A stretch of DNA of 37,661 nucleotides from SIG455 sp045589495 (GCA_045589495.1 JAZNPF010000011.1:1-37661), one strand, 5' to 3'. Positions 15,474-23,763 are shown, counted from the stretch's first letter. The notes: generated from the letters alone by a model not told the origin. Made by a program: numbers and translations.

Positions 15474-16826
15474 ATGATACATAAGTTCAGCAAAAACGGC
15501 ACAAATATCGTTGCTGATGTGTATAGCGGTGCTGTTCACGTAGTAAGCGATGTAGTGTATGATTTGCTTGATTATATTACAGAGGATAACCGCACTCTTA
15601 CCGATGAGATTGTTAAAACACTTTCTGCTAAACATAGCGAAGAAGATATCAGAGAGGCTTATGAGGAAATATCATTCCTTGCGGAGAAAGATTCACTTTT
15701 TTCAAAAGATTTTTATTCCGGTGTGGTTAAAAACTGGAATAAGCAATCAGTTGTCAAGGCACTTTGTCTGCATATAACTCATGACTGCAATATGCGTTGT
15801 AAATACTGCTTTGCAGACACGGGTGAGTATGGCGGTAAACGCTCTTTTATGAGCAGTGAAGTTGGCAAAAAGGCAATTGATTTTGTAATTGATAAATCTG
15901 CTGACAGAAAGAATATTGAAATAGACTTCTTCGGCGGAGAACCGCTTATGAATTTTGATGTTGTAAAAGACATTGTTGAGTATGCCAATGCAAGAGCCGA
16001 AGAAACGGGTAAAATATTCCGGTTCACAATTACAACAAATGGGTTGCTTTTAAATGACGAGATTGAGCAATACATAAATGAAAATATGGGTAACGTTGTT
16101 TTAAGTATCGACGGAAGAAAAGATAAGCATGATTATATGCGTCCGAGAGTAGGCGGTCAGGGTACTTATGATGATATTCTGCCAAAGTACAAAAAAATCG
16201 CTGAAAGTCGTAATCAGGATAATTATTATGTCCGCGGAACATTTACTTCCAATAACCTTGACTTTGCAGAGGACGTGCTTCATCTTGCTGATGAGGGATT
16301 TGAGCAGATTTCGGTTGAACCGGTTGTTCTGCCTGATAATAATGAGTTTGCTTTGAAGAAAGAGCATTTGCCCCAGATTTATGAACAATATGATAAACTG
16401 GCAGATGAGTATATCAAACGCAGAAAAGGCGGCAAGGGCTTTAATTTTTTCCATTTTATGATAGATTTCACTCAAGGACCTTGTGTATATAAGCGGTTGA
16501 GTGGATGCGGTGCAGGGCATGAATATGTTGCAATCACACCTGAAGGCGATATTTATCCGTGCCATCAGTTTGTAGGTAATGAGCCGTTTAAAATGGGTAA
16601 TGTGTTTGACGGTGATATGAATGCCGAAATACGTGACAGATTTATGAAATCAAACGTGTATACAAAAGAGAAATGTGCGGATTGCTGGGCTAAATTCTAT
16701 TGTAGCGGCGGATGTTCTGCAAATGCACATAATTTTAATGGCGATATTGATAAACCGTATGAAATTGCCTGCGATCTTGAGAAAAAACGTGTTGAATGTG
16801 CAATGTACATAGCGGCAAATAAATAA
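15474..16826 (+). CDS. scfB: SCIFF radical SAM maturase
   Basis: A 450-residue radical SAM/SPASM peptide maturase that forms thioether links in the SCIFF peptide. Residues 1-90 resemble a PqqD-like leader-recognition domain (VYDLLDYI, DIREAYEEI). The radical SAM cluster motif is C105-NMR-C109-KY-C112. IDFFGGEPLMNFD and LSIDGR are the AdoMet-site strands. The C-terminal SPASM region (about 340-440) supplies many cysteines for two further 4Fe-4S clusters, including GPC, GCGAG, YPCHQF, and the CADCWAKFYCSGGC string. AGAAGGG precedes the ATG. Length matches characterised SCIFF maturases (for example CteB). It ends the locus at a strong terminator. Confidence 0.95.
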   Translation: MIHKFSKNGTNIVADVYSGAVHVVSDVVYDLLDYITEDNRTLTDEIVKTLSAKHSEEDIREAYEEISFLAEKDSLFSKDFYSGVVKNWNKQSVVKALCLHITHDCNMRCKYCFADTGEYGGKRSFMSSEVGKKAIDFVIDKSADRKNIEIDFFGGEPLMNFDVVKDIVEYANARAEETGKIFRFTITTNGLLLNDEIEQYINENMGNVVLSIDGRKDKHDYMRPRVGGQGTYDDILPKYKKIAESRNQDNYYVRGTFTSNNLDFAEDVLHLADEGFEQISVEPVVLPDNNEFALKKEHLPQIYEQYDKLADEYIKRRKGGKGFNFFHFMIDFTQGPCVYKRLSGCGAGHEYVAITPEGDIYPCHQFVGNEPFKMGNVFDGDMNAEIRDRFMKSNVYTKEKCADCWAKFYCSGGCSANAHNFNGDIDKPYEIACDLEKKRVECAMYIAANK

Positions 16827-16864
16827 AAAAGATGTTCTCGTTCATAGAACGAGAACATCTTTTT
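16826..16864. terminator. Bidirectional terminator between scfB and ppa
   Basis: An 18-bp perfect stem (core GATGTTCTCGTTC / GAACGAGAACATC) with a 3-base loop, flanked by A6 and T6 runs. It serves both convergent genes and overlaps the last base of each stop. Confidence 0.95.
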
Positions 16865-17397
16865 TATTTGCAAAATTTTTCTATATAGCTATCTATTGCA
16901 TTGTTTATGATATTTATTGCAGCTTCTCTGCTGCTTACTTCGTTTACAGCAGTATCTTTATTTTCAAGATTTTTGTATACAGTGAAAAAGTGACGCATTT
17001 CTTCAAAAACATGCGCAGGAAGTTGCTCAATGTCTGTATACATATTATAGTTAGGATCGTTAAATGGTATGGCAATGATTTTTTCATCATTTTTGCCGTT
17101 GTCAATCATAGACATAACACCAACAGGATAGCAACGGACAAGTGTAAGCGGTTCTATATCTTCCGAACATATAAGAAGTACATCCAACGGGTCGTTGTCA
17201 TCACCATAAGTACGGGGAATAAATCCGTAGTTAGCAGGATAATGAGTTGAAGTGTACAAAATTCGGTCAAGCATAAGAAAACCGGTTTCTTTATCAAGTT
17301 CGTATTTCTTTTTGCTGCCTTTGGAAATTTCAACAACACATACAAAATCTTCAGCGTTAATTCTTTTGGGTGAAATATCGTGCCAGATGTTAGACAT
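16864..17397 (-). CDS. ppa: Inorganic pyrophosphatase, family I
   Basis: A 177-residue soluble pyrophosphatase that hydrolyses PPi to phosphate. The metal-binding signature D67-N-D69-P-L-D72 is intact (family DxDPxD). KYELDKETG and HYPANYGFIPRTYGD are further active-site segments, and KNDEKIIAIPF is typical. The start at 17397 has AAAGGAG upstream; 13 codons further upstream lack such a site. Family I is not the commonest type in Bacillota (many use family II), but it occurs in Clostridia. The gene is divergent from dpaA. Confidence 0.95.
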   Translation of the reverse strand: MSNIWHDISPKRINAEDFVCVVEISKGSKKKYELDKETGFLMLDRILYTSTHYPANYGFIPRTYGDDNDPLDVLLICSEDIEPLTLVRCYPVGVMSMIDNGKNDEKIIAIPFNDPNYNMYTDIEQLPAHVFEEMRHFFTVYKNLENKDTAVNEVSSREAAINIINNAIDSYIEKFCK

Positions 17398-17426
17398 ATA
17401 ACAAACTCCTTTTATAAATAATGATA

Positions 17427-17455
17427 ATTTTATCACAAAAACATATATACGTCAA
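17427..17455 (-). promoter_or_regulatory. Promoter for ppa
   Basis: On the minus strand, TTGACG (plus 17450-17455), 17 bases, TAAAAT (plus 17427-17432), about 30 bases before the ppa ATG. Confidence 0.7.
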
Positions 17456-17467
17456 TGGGATTTTAAG

Positions 17468-17496
17468 AACCTGCCAATACTTTTTTTCATAATATA
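17468..17496 (+). promoter_or_regulatory. Sigma-K-type promoter for dpaAB
   Basis: AACC (17468-17471), 16 bases, then CATAATATA (17488-17496). This matches the late mother-cell consensus mACm-16-CATAnnnTA at every fixed position. No good sigma-A promoter is present on this strand. Known spoVF/dpa genes are controlled by mother-cell sigma-K. Confidence 0.75.
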
Positions 17497-17521
17497 AATT
17501 ATAAAAAGGAGGGAAGGGCGT

Positions 17522-18394
17522 GTGAGTAGAAAAATATTGGTACTTGGCGGAGATATGCGCATAGTTGCGCTTGCAAACAGTTTTTATTTCGACGGATATG
17601 ATGTGACGGCTTACGGTTTTGATGACGATACGGAATTTGAAACGGGTATAATTAAAGCAACTTCACTTGCTGAGGCACTTGCTTTAAAAGACATAGTCAT
17701 AACTGGCTTGCCTGTTACAAACGATGACATTACTGTTCGCACACCGCTTTACAGCGGAAAAATATATTTTTATGATGTGCTGAAATCAATGAAAAAACAC
17801 CAACTTCTTATCGGTGGAAAGATAACTCCAAAAATCAAAAATCTCTGTAAAATATACAATATTGAGGCAATTGATTATTTTGAAAGAGAGGAACTGACTG
17901 TTTTAAATGCTATACCTACAGCCGAGGGATCAATAGAAATTGCAATGAAAATGTTGCCAATTACTGTTCACGGAAGCCGTAGTCTGATACTTGGCTTTGG
18001 CAGAATCGGTAAAGTGCTTGCTAAAGATTTAAGTGCACTTGGTGCAAAAACGTATGTTGAAGCAAGGCGTTTTGATGATTTGTCCTGGATAAATGCGTAT
18101 GGATATAACGGCATATATCTGCCGCAACTGAAAGAGCAACTTCCGGCATTTGATGTAATATACAATACTATACCGCATCAGATTTTAAGCGAGGATATGA
18201 TGAAGTATATCAGAAAAGATTGCCTTATAATTGATCTGGCATCTCTTCCGGGTGGCGTTGATGATGAAAAAGCAGCAAAATACGGACTTAAAGTTGTGCA
18301 TGCACTGTCGCTTCCTGGAAAAGCAGCCCCAAAGACATCCGGAGAAATAATTGGGCAGACAATTTTAAATATTCTGGCGGATCTGGAGGTGTGA
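17522..18394 (+). CDS. dpaA: Dipicolinate synthase subunit A
   Basis: A 290-residue subunit of dipicolinate synthase (SpoVFA), which with DpaB oxidises dihydrodipicolinate to dipicolinic acid in the mother cell for loading into the spore core. The N-terminal half begins MSRKILVLGGDMRIVALANSF. The second half is a Rossmann NAD(P)-binding domain with LILGFGRIGKVLAKDLSALGA near 160-180, followed by LIIDLASLPGGVD. The start is GTG at 17522, with AAAAGGAGGGAAGGG immediately upstream. The stop is 3 bases before dpaB. Confidence 0.96.
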   Translation: MSRKILVLGGDMRIVALANSFYFDGYDVTAYGFDDDTEFETGIIKATSLAEALALKDIVITGLPVTNDDITVRTPLYSGKIYFYDVLKSMKKHQLLIGGKITPKIKNLCKIYNIEAIDYFEREELTVLNAIPTAEGSIEIAMKMLPITVHGSRSLILGFGRIGKVLAKDLSALGAKTYVEARRFDDLSWINAYGYNGIYLPQLKEQLPAFDVIYNTIPHQILSEDMMKYIRKDCLIIDLASLPGGVDDEKAAKYGLKVVHALSLPGKAAPKTSGEIIGQTILNILADLEV

Positions 18395-18397
18395 AGT

Positions 18398-18979
18398 ATG
18401 AAACTCAAAGACGTTAATATCGGATTTGCTCTGACGGGTTCGTACTGTACTTTTTCGTCGGTTATACCTCAGATAGAAAATCTTGTTTCAGCGGGGGCGA
18501 ATGTGCATCCTATAATGAGTGAAAATGCAGCGAAAACAGACACACGTTTTGGTAAAGCAGAAGATTTTAAAAAGCAGATAGAAGAAATTACCGGTAAAAA
18601 TATTATATCAACAATTTTTGCCGCAGAACCAATAGGTCCTAAAAATATACTTGATATTATGGTTGTTGCACCATGTACCGGAAATACAATTTCCAAAATT
18701 GCCAATGGCATAACAGATACAGCTGTTACAATGGCAGCAAAGGCAAATTTGCGTAATGAAAACCCTTTGGTTATTGCAATTTCAACAAATGATGGACTTG
18801 GTGCAAGTGCAAAAAATATTGGTATGGTTCTTAATTTTAAAAATGTATATTTTGTTCCGTTCACTCAGGATGATCCTGAAAAAAAGCATAATTCATTGGT
18901 TGCACGCATGGAACTTATATTGCCGACATTGGAATATGCACTTGACGAAGTTCAGATACAACCTGTACTTTACAGATAA
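18398..18979 (+). CDS. dpaB: Dipicolinate synthase subunit B (flavoprotein)
   Basis: A 193-residue flavoprotein-fold subunit (SpoVFB) of dipicolinate synthase. It shows FALTGSYCTFSSVIPQIE at the N-terminus, the FMN-type MVVAPCTGNTISKIANGITDTAVTMAAKA segment in shape (about 89-115), and LVIAISTNDGLG. The gene starts 3 bases after dpaA, with GGAGGTG spanning the junction, so the two are translationally linked. Together they are strong evidence that the organism makes endospores. Confidence 0.96.
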   Translation: MKLKDVNIGFALTGSYCTFSSVIPQIENLVSAGANVHPIMSENAAKTDTRFGKAEDFKKQIEEITGKNIISTIFAAEPIGPKNILDIMVVAPCTGNTISKIANGITDTAVTMAAKANLRNENPLVIAISTNDGLGASAKNIGMVLNFKNVYFVPFTQDDPEKKHNSLVARMELILPTLEYALDEVQIQPVLYR

Positions 18980-18981
18980 AA

Positions 18982-19013
18982 AATCAGCGGTGCAACATAG
19001 TGCGCCGCCGATT
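18982..19013 (-). terminator. Terminator of the minus-strand wecB operon
   Basis: A 12-bp stem with one A-C mismatch and one G-U pair (AATCAGCGGTGC / GCGCCGCCGATT). Read on the minus strand it is followed by T6, so it ends the wecB transcript; in the plus direction there is no T run. Confidence 0.6.
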
Positions 19014-19028
19014 GAATACATATTATTT

Positions 19029-20144
19029 TTATTTTGATAATTTTTCAATTATAATATCTGCTATTCTTTCAGATGCGTGTCCGTCACCGTAAGGGTTTGC
19101 GGTACGGGCAATTTTTTCATACATAGCATTGTCGTTAAGAATAGAGTTTGCCAGTTCCTTGATTTTTTCTTTGTGCACGCCACCCATTAAAACTGTGCCT
19201 GCTTCAACTGCTTCAGGACGTTCTGTTTCGTTACGCAGAACTATTACGGGTTTTCCTAAACTGGGCGCTTCTTCCTGAAGACCGCCGGAGTCTGTCATAA
19301 CAAGATAACATCTTGCCATTGCGTTATGGAGTTCTTCAACATCAAGAGGCTCTATAAGGTGTATTCTAGGATTGTTGCCAAGAATTGAAGTTGCCGTTTC
19401 ACGCACTGCTGGATTCAGGTGCATAGGATATACAACCTGAACATCAGGATTTTCGTCTACTATTTCTTTGATTGATGTGCAGATGTTTTTCAAAGGCTCA
19501 CCTAGATTTTCTCGTCTGTGGGCAGTAACAAGGATAATTCTGCTGTTTTTAAAATCAAGTGATTTTAAAGTTTCGTCATTGAAAACATAATCTTCCTTAA
19601 CTGTTGTCTGCAACGCGTCAATAACAGTGTTTCCTGTTATGTAAATACTGTTTTCATCAACATTTTCTTTCAAAAGATTGTTTTTGTTGGATATAGTTGG
19701 AGAAAAATGAAAATCTGCAATAGCACCGGTGAGTTTTCTGTTCATTTCCTCGGGAAATGGTGAATACTTGTCGTATGTGCGAAGCCCCGCTTCTACGTGA
19801 CCTACTTTTACCTGATTATAAAACGCAGCCAATGCACCTACAAAGGTTGTTGAAGTATCTCCATGCACAAGTACAATATCGGGTTGCGCCTGCTTTATAA
19901 CATCATCCATACCGATAAGACCGTTTGTTGTGATACTCAAAAGAGTCTGACGGTCTTTCATAATGTTGAGGTCATAATCCGGTGTAATATCAAATATTTC
20001 AAGTACCTGATCAAGCATTTGTCTGTGCTGAGCAGTCACTGCAACTATAGACTGAATTTCTTTACGCTTTTCAAGTTCTTTTACAAGCGGTGCCATTTTG
20101 ATTGCTTCGGGACGTGTTCCGAAAACCGTCATTACTTTAATCAT
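19029..20144 (-). CDS. wecB: UDP-N-acetylglucosamine 2-epimerase (non-hydrolysing)
   Basis: A 371-residue GT-B-fold epimerase that converts UDP-GlcNAc to UDP-ManNAc for wall teichoic acid linkage units or other secondary wall polymers. Motifs are FGTRPEAIKMAPLV at the N-terminus, VHGDTSTTFVGALAAF, GHVEAGLRTYD, FPEEMNR, TAHRRENLG and the C-terminal TDSGGLQEEAPSLGKPVIVLR. The start at 20144 has GGAGGAG upstream and overlaps the end of the preceding gene by 8 bases. Pairing with the TagO/WecA enzyme upstream puts both at the entry of wall-polymer synthesis. Confidence 0.96.
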   Translation of the reverse strand: MIKVMTVFGTRPEAIKMAPLVKELEKRKEIQSIVAVTAQHRQMLDQVLEIFDITPDYDLNIMKDRQTLLSITTNGLIGMDDVIKQAQPDIVLVHGDTSTTFVGALAAFYNQVKVGHVEAGLRTYDKYSPFPEEMNRKLTGAIADFHFSPTISNKNNLLKENVDENSIYITGNTVIDALQTTVKEDYVFNDETLKSLDFKNSRIILVTAHRRENLGEPLKNICTSIKEIVDENPDVQVVYPMHLNPAVRETATSILGNNPRIHLIEPLDVEELHNAMARCYLVMTDSGGLQEEAPSLGKPVIVLRNETERPEAVEAGTVLMGGVHKEKIKELANSILNDNAMYEKIARTANPYGDGHASERIADIIIEKLSK

Positions 20145-21225
20145 TGGAATCTCCTCCGTTTTCATTTTCAAACTGTTCTTCAAAATTGTGTTTTATCTGT
20201 TCTGTTTGCCAGGATATTAGTTTGCTTCCGAACACAAGCAGCAGAAGAACAACAGATATCATTAAAAATGCAGTCTGAGCGCCTTGCTCGATTAAAACTA
20301 CTGCACTTAATCCTAAAAGCATTGCGATTACATAAAGTATTGCAACTGTCTGCTTCTGAGAAAATCCCATATCCATAAGTTTATGGTGAAGATGTCCTCT
20401 GTCAGCCCCCATAATCGGACGTTTGTCGTGAATTCGTCTTATGATAGCCACACTTGTATCAAATATAGGCAGCCCAAGAATCAAAAACGGGATAATGAAT
20501 GAGATAATTGCATAACCTTTGAACAAACCTTGTATGCATATAACAGAAAGTATAAATCCTAAAAAGGTAGAACCGGTGTCGCCCATAAAGATTTTTGCAG
20601 GGTTAAAGTTATAGGGTAAAAATCCTAAACATCCACCGGCAAGTGCAGCAGAAATAACTGCAACTGTAGGCTCTCCGGCAAGAATTGCAATGAAAAAGAG
20701 TGAGAATGTTGCAATAGATGAAACGCCTACTGCAAGACCGTCAAGTCCGTCTATAAGATTAACCGCATTTGTAACGCCTGCAATCCATAAAATAGTGATG
20801 GGTATACTTAACCATTTAAGAGGGAGTATACCGCCGCTTACAATGAATGACGGAACGCTTATGGCAGTTATCTGTACACCGTGACATACAACAATAATTG
20901 CAGAAATAATCTGGACAAGAAGTTTTATAGATGCTCTGATTTGTTTTACGTCGTCCAATATGCCGATTGCCACAATAAGCAACGAACCTATAAGTATTCC
21001 GCGCGTCTGTGAATCAATTTCAGCAAAGGATATTACAGCAACCATAAACCCAAAAAATATTGCCAGTCCGCCAAGACGGGGTATGGGTGATTTGTGAACT
21101 CTGCGTTTGCCGTCAGGCACATCGATAGCGCCTATTTTACACGCAAGAACTTTTACAAGCGGAGTCGATGCCAAAGAAACGAAAAAAGCAATTGAAAAGC
21201 ACAGAACCAATGTAAGTACATTCAT
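20137..21225 (-). CDS. tagO: Undecaprenyl-phosphate N-acetylglucosaminyl 1-phosphate transferase
   Basis: A 362-residue polytopic membrane enzyme of the WecA/TagO/MraY family that loads GlcNAc-1-phosphate onto undecaprenyl phosphate, starting teichoic-acid-type polymers. About ten to eleven helices are visible. The cytoplasmic catalytic loops are KRRVHKSPIPRLGG, NLIDGLDGLAVG (Asp residues for Mg) and FMGDTGSTFLGF, followed by DRGHLHHKLMDMG, the HxxH-like loop of GlcNAc-1-P transferases that separates them from MraY. AAAGGAG precedes the ATG. It lies 14 bases downstream of trpS and is coupled to wecB. Confidence 0.95.
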   Translation of the reverse strand: MNVLTLVLCFSIAFFVSLASTPLVKVLACKIGAIDVPDGKRRVHKSPIPRLGGLAIFFGFMVAVISFAEIDSQTRGILIGSLLIVAIGILDDVKQIRASIKLLVQIISAIIVVCHGVQITAISVPSFIVSGGILPLKWLSIPITILWIAGVTNAVNLIDGLDGLAVGVSSIATFSLFFIAILAGEPTVAVISAALAGGCLGFLPYNFNPAKIFMGDTGSTFLGFILSVICIQGLFKGYAIISFIIPFLILGLPIFDTSVAIIRRIHDKRPIMGADRGHLHHKLMDMGFSQKQTVAILYVIAMLLGLSAVVLIEQGAQTAFLMISVVLLLLVFGSKLISWQTEQIKHNFEEQFENENGGDSND

Positions 21226-21239
21226 AATATATGCTCCTT

Positions 21240-22235
21240 TTATCTGTTTACAAAGCCGATTTTTCTGTATGTTTTGGAAAGAGTTTTTCTTGCAACATAA
21301 GCAGCGCGTTCAGCGCCGCTTTTGTATATTGTTTCAAGATAAGCCTTGTCGTTTATAATGTCAGTATATTTTTCTCTTACTGGTTTCAAGTGTTCAGAAA
21401 CAGCAGTGCCGACAGCCTCTTTGAATGCACCGTATCCAAGACCGGAGAATTCTTTTTCTGTTTCTTCGACAGTTTTTCCCGTAACACTTGTGTATATGTT
21501 TATAAGGTTATTGATGCCGTCTTTTCCATCTTTATATACAATTTCATTATCACTGTCTGTAACAGCACGTTTGAATTTACGCATAATAGAATCGTGGTCA
21601 TCTAATATTGATATAAATCCGTTTATGTTAGGATCGGATTTGCTCATTTTTGAGGTTGGTTCCTGCAGACTCATAATTTTTGCGCCTGCTTTGGGGATAA
21701 ATGGTTCGGGTACTTTGAATGTTTCACCAAAGGCATTGTTGAAACGGATAGCAATATCACGCGCAAGTTCCAGATGTTGTTTCTGGTCGACGCCGACGGG
21801 TACAAGGTCTGTCTGATAAAGCAGAATATCAGCCGCCATGAGTACGGGATATGTAAAAAGCCCTGCATTTATGTTTGTTGCGTGCTTTGCAGATTTGTCC
21901 TTAAACTGTGTCATTCGGCTGAGTTCACCCATATATGTGTTACAGTTCAGAACCCATGCAAGTTCAGCGTGAGCAGGAACGTGTGACTGGAAGAAAACAA
22001 GGTTTTCTTCTCCGTCAATTCCGCATGCCAGATATTGAGCCAAAAACTCCATACATCTTTTACGGAGTTGTGCCGGTTCCTGACGAACTGTGATAGAGTG
22101 CATATCAACTACGGAGAAACAGCAGTTGTAATCGTACTGAAGTTCAACCCAGTTTTTCAGTGCGCCGAGATAATTTCCGAGTGTGACACAACCTGTAGGC
22201 TGAATACCTGAAAATATAATTTTTTTATCATCCAT
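21240..22235 (-). CDS. trpS: Tryptophanyl-tRNA synthetase
   Basis: A 331-residue class Ic aminoacyl-tRNA synthetase that charges tRNA-Trp. The N-terminal FSGIQPTGCVTLGNYLGAL holds the HIGH-equivalent TLGN. The KMSKSD loop sits in TSKMSKSDPN. VDMHSITV and PVLMAADILLYQ are the tryptophan and ATP pocket segments. The length is normal. AAGGAG lies upstream of the ATG at 22235. The gene lies 19 bases downstream of an aminotransferase and continues into tagO-wecB. I see no T-box leader. Confidence 0.97.
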   Translation of the reverse strand: MDDKKIIFSGIQPTGCVTLGNYLGALKNWVELQYDYNCCFSVVDMHSITVRQEPAQLRKRCMEFLAQYLACGIDGEENLVFFQSHVPAHAELAWVLNCNTYMGELSRMTQFKDKSAKHATNINAGLFTYPVLMAADILLYQTDLVPVGVDQKQHLELARDIAIRFNNAFGETFKVPEPFIPKAGAKIMSLQEPTSKMSKSDPNINGFISILDDHDSIMRKFKRAVTDSDNEIVYKDGKDGINNLINIYTSVTGKTVEETEKEFSGLGYGAFKEAVGTAVSEHLKPVREKYTDIINDKAYLETIYKSGAERAAYVARKTLSKTYRKIGFVNR

Positions 22236-22254
22236 TTTAAGTGATACTCCTTGA

Positions 22255-23448
22255 TTATTTTAATTCTTCGGCAAGCAAATCACCGAGTATTTTAATTCCT
22301 TTATCTATCTGCTCGTTTGTTGCAGTTGTGAAATTGAGTCTGAAGCAATTAGATGGTTTTGCGGCATCTACCATAAAACTGTTTCCTGGAACAAATGCCA
22401 CTTTACGTTCAATTGCTTTGCGCAAAAGTGCACCGGTATCTGTGCCTTCTGGAAGAGTTACCCATAAGAATATTCCGCCTTCGGGACGTGTGTAAACTGC
22501 TTTTTGGGGGAAGTGTTTGTCCATAGCGTTGAGCATTGCATCACATTTTTCTTTGCACGAAGCACAACCTTTTGCAATGTGTGCATCCATATCGTTCTGG
22601 TTCATAAACTCTGAAATAATCATTTGTGAAATAAGCGGTGTGTGAACGTCATTTGCCTGTTTTACAACGATTATTCTGTCCATAAGGTCTTCGTGACCTA
22701 CAAGTAAACCTACACGCATACCGGGTGATAACGTTTTTGAGAACGAGCCTACATATATAACTCTTCCCTCATTATCCATTGATTTGATTGTAGGCACTTC
22801 TTCACCGTAAAAACGGAGTTCGCCATAAGGATTATCTTCTAAAATAAGGCAATCATATTTTTGAGCAAGTTCCAGTAAAGCCTTACGTTTTTCAAGTGAC
22901 ATTGTTATTCCTGTAGGGTTCTGGAATGTGGGTATTGTGTATATAAGTTTGATTTTGTTGGTTTTTAAAATTTCTTCAGCAGCAACCAGATCCATACCGT
23001 CATTTTCTACGGGCACACCATAAAGCGATGCCTGATATGAACGTAAAGAATTAAGAGTACCTACAAATGTAGGACTTTCAACAAGTACGCCGTCACCGGG
23101 ATTGAGTAAAGATTTTGCGGCAAGGTCAATACCCTGCTGAGCACCAGTAGTTATAATTGTAACATCCCCGTCTGTGCCGATGCCCTGTGTTTTATTTTTA
23201 GCAACAACCTGTTCGGTAAGAGGCGCATATCCTTCTGTAATTCCATATTTAAGGGCAAATGTGCCGTTGTTTTTTAATATATCGGCAGAAATTTCAGCCA
23301 GTATATCGGTGGGATATACTTCGGGTGAGGGGATACCCCCGGCAAATGAAATAACATCTGCCTGTCCCATAAGTTTGAACATCTCTCTTATAGCAGATGC
23401 TTCCAAAGGACGTACTCTTTCAGCCAAAGATTTTTTAATATCAATCAT
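22255..23448 (-). CDS. PLP-dependent aminotransferase (2-aminoadipate / MocR-domain type)
   Basis: A 397-residue fold-type I aminotransferase of the subgroup that includes 2-aminoadipate and broad-range amino-acid transaminases (ARO8/LysN-like). Motifs are ISFAGGIPSPEVYP near the N-terminus, TTGAQQGIDLAAKSLLNPGD, YTIPTFQNPTGITMS, DNPYGELRF and GSFSKTLSPGMRVG with the PLP lysine. LRLNFT-type NCFRLNFT near the C-terminus carries the carboxylate Arg. There is no N-terminal DNA-binding domain, so it is an enzyme and not a MocR regulator. TGGAGG lies upstream. It opens the minus-strand operon with trpS. Confidence 0.92.
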   Translation of the reverse strand: MIDIKKSLAERVRPLEASAIREMFKLMGQADVISFAGGIPSPEVYPTDILAEISADILKNNGTFALKYGITEGYAPLTEQVVAKNKTQGIGTDGDVTIITTGAQQGIDLAAKSLLNPGDGVLVESPTFVGTLNSLRSYQASLYGVPVENDGMDLVAAEEILKTNKIKLIYTIPTFQNPTGITMSLEKRKALLELAQKYDCLILEDNPYGELRFYGEEVPTIKSMDNEGRVIYVGSFSKTLSPGMRVGLLVGHEDLMDRIIVVKQANDVHTPLISQMIISEFMNQNDMDAHIAKGCASCKEKCDAMLNAMDKHFPQKAVYTRPEGGIFLWVTLPEGTDTGALLRKAIERKVAFVPGNSFMVDAAKPSNCFRLNFTTATNEQIDKGIKILGDLLAEELK

Positions 23449-23492
23449 TTTATAAAGCCTCCAAAATAAGTATCGAAATAATCTATCAACAT

Positions 23493-23521
23493 ATTATATC
23501 ACGAAGTGCTCAAAAAAGCAA
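23493..23521 (-). promoter_or_regulatory. Promoter for the aminotransferase-trpS-tagO-wecB operon
   Basis: On the minus strand, TTGCTT (plus 23516-23521), 17 bases, TATAAT (plus 23493-23498). Confidence 0.65.
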
Positions 23522-23564
23522 TAATTGACATCAAAAAATACTTGCACTTTCGAATAAAAAGTTC

Positions 23565-23593
23565 TTGACTTTGTATAAAAATGTTGCTATAAT
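23565..23593 (+). promoter_or_regulatory. Promoter for tRNA-Ser
   Basis: TTGACT (23565-23570), 17 bases, TATAAT (23588-23593), 15 bases before the mature 5' end of the tRNA. Confidence 0.85.
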
Positions 23594-23608
23594 AATTAAG
23601 GTCGAAAC

Positions 23609-23697
23609 GGAGAGGTGGTCGAGTTGGTTTAAGGCGCAGCATTGGAAATGCTGTGTGCGTTAATAGCGCACCGTGGGTTCGAATCCCATCCTTTCCT
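23609..23697 (+). tRNA. tRNA-Ser(GGA)
   Basis: A complete class II tRNA. The acceptor is GGAGAGG / CCTTTCC with one G-U pair. The anticodon loop TTGGAAA gives anticodon GGA (23644-23646). The long variable arm is GTGCG...CGCAC, and the T arm is GTGGG TTCGAAT CCCAT. The base after the acceptor stem (position 73) is T, whereas bacterial tRNA-Ser normally has G, and CCA is not encoded. Its 3' end is part of a nested palindrome and of an 81-base duplication. Confidence 0.95.
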
Positions 23698-23763
23698 TAG
23701 AAAACACCATATCCGTTTTGGATATGGTGTTTTTAATATGAGGGGATTCGAACACTGAGAGGG
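23683..23763 (+). repeat. Direct repeat copy 1: tRNA-Ser 3' end, terminator and flank
   Basis: This 81-base segment contains the last 15 bases of tRNA-Ser, the terminator hairpin and the downstream sequence up to CTGAGAGGG. It recurs at 23870-23951 with one inserted A as the only difference. Start-to-start distance is 187 bases. Within the segment, GGGATTCGAAC (23743-23753) is the exact reverse complement of the tRNA T-arm sequence at 23677-23687. Confidence 0.95.
23701..23734 (+). terminator. Terminator of tRNA-Ser
   Basis: A perfect 14-bp stem AAAACACCATATCC / GGATATGGTGTTTT with a 5-base loop and a T run. It is repeated at 23888-23921. Confidence 0.92.

Noticed and set aside
21226..21239. 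T-box or tryptophan leader near trpS
   Set aside because: No specifier loop or T-box sequence is seen; trpS lies only 19 bases downstream of the aminotransferase gene.
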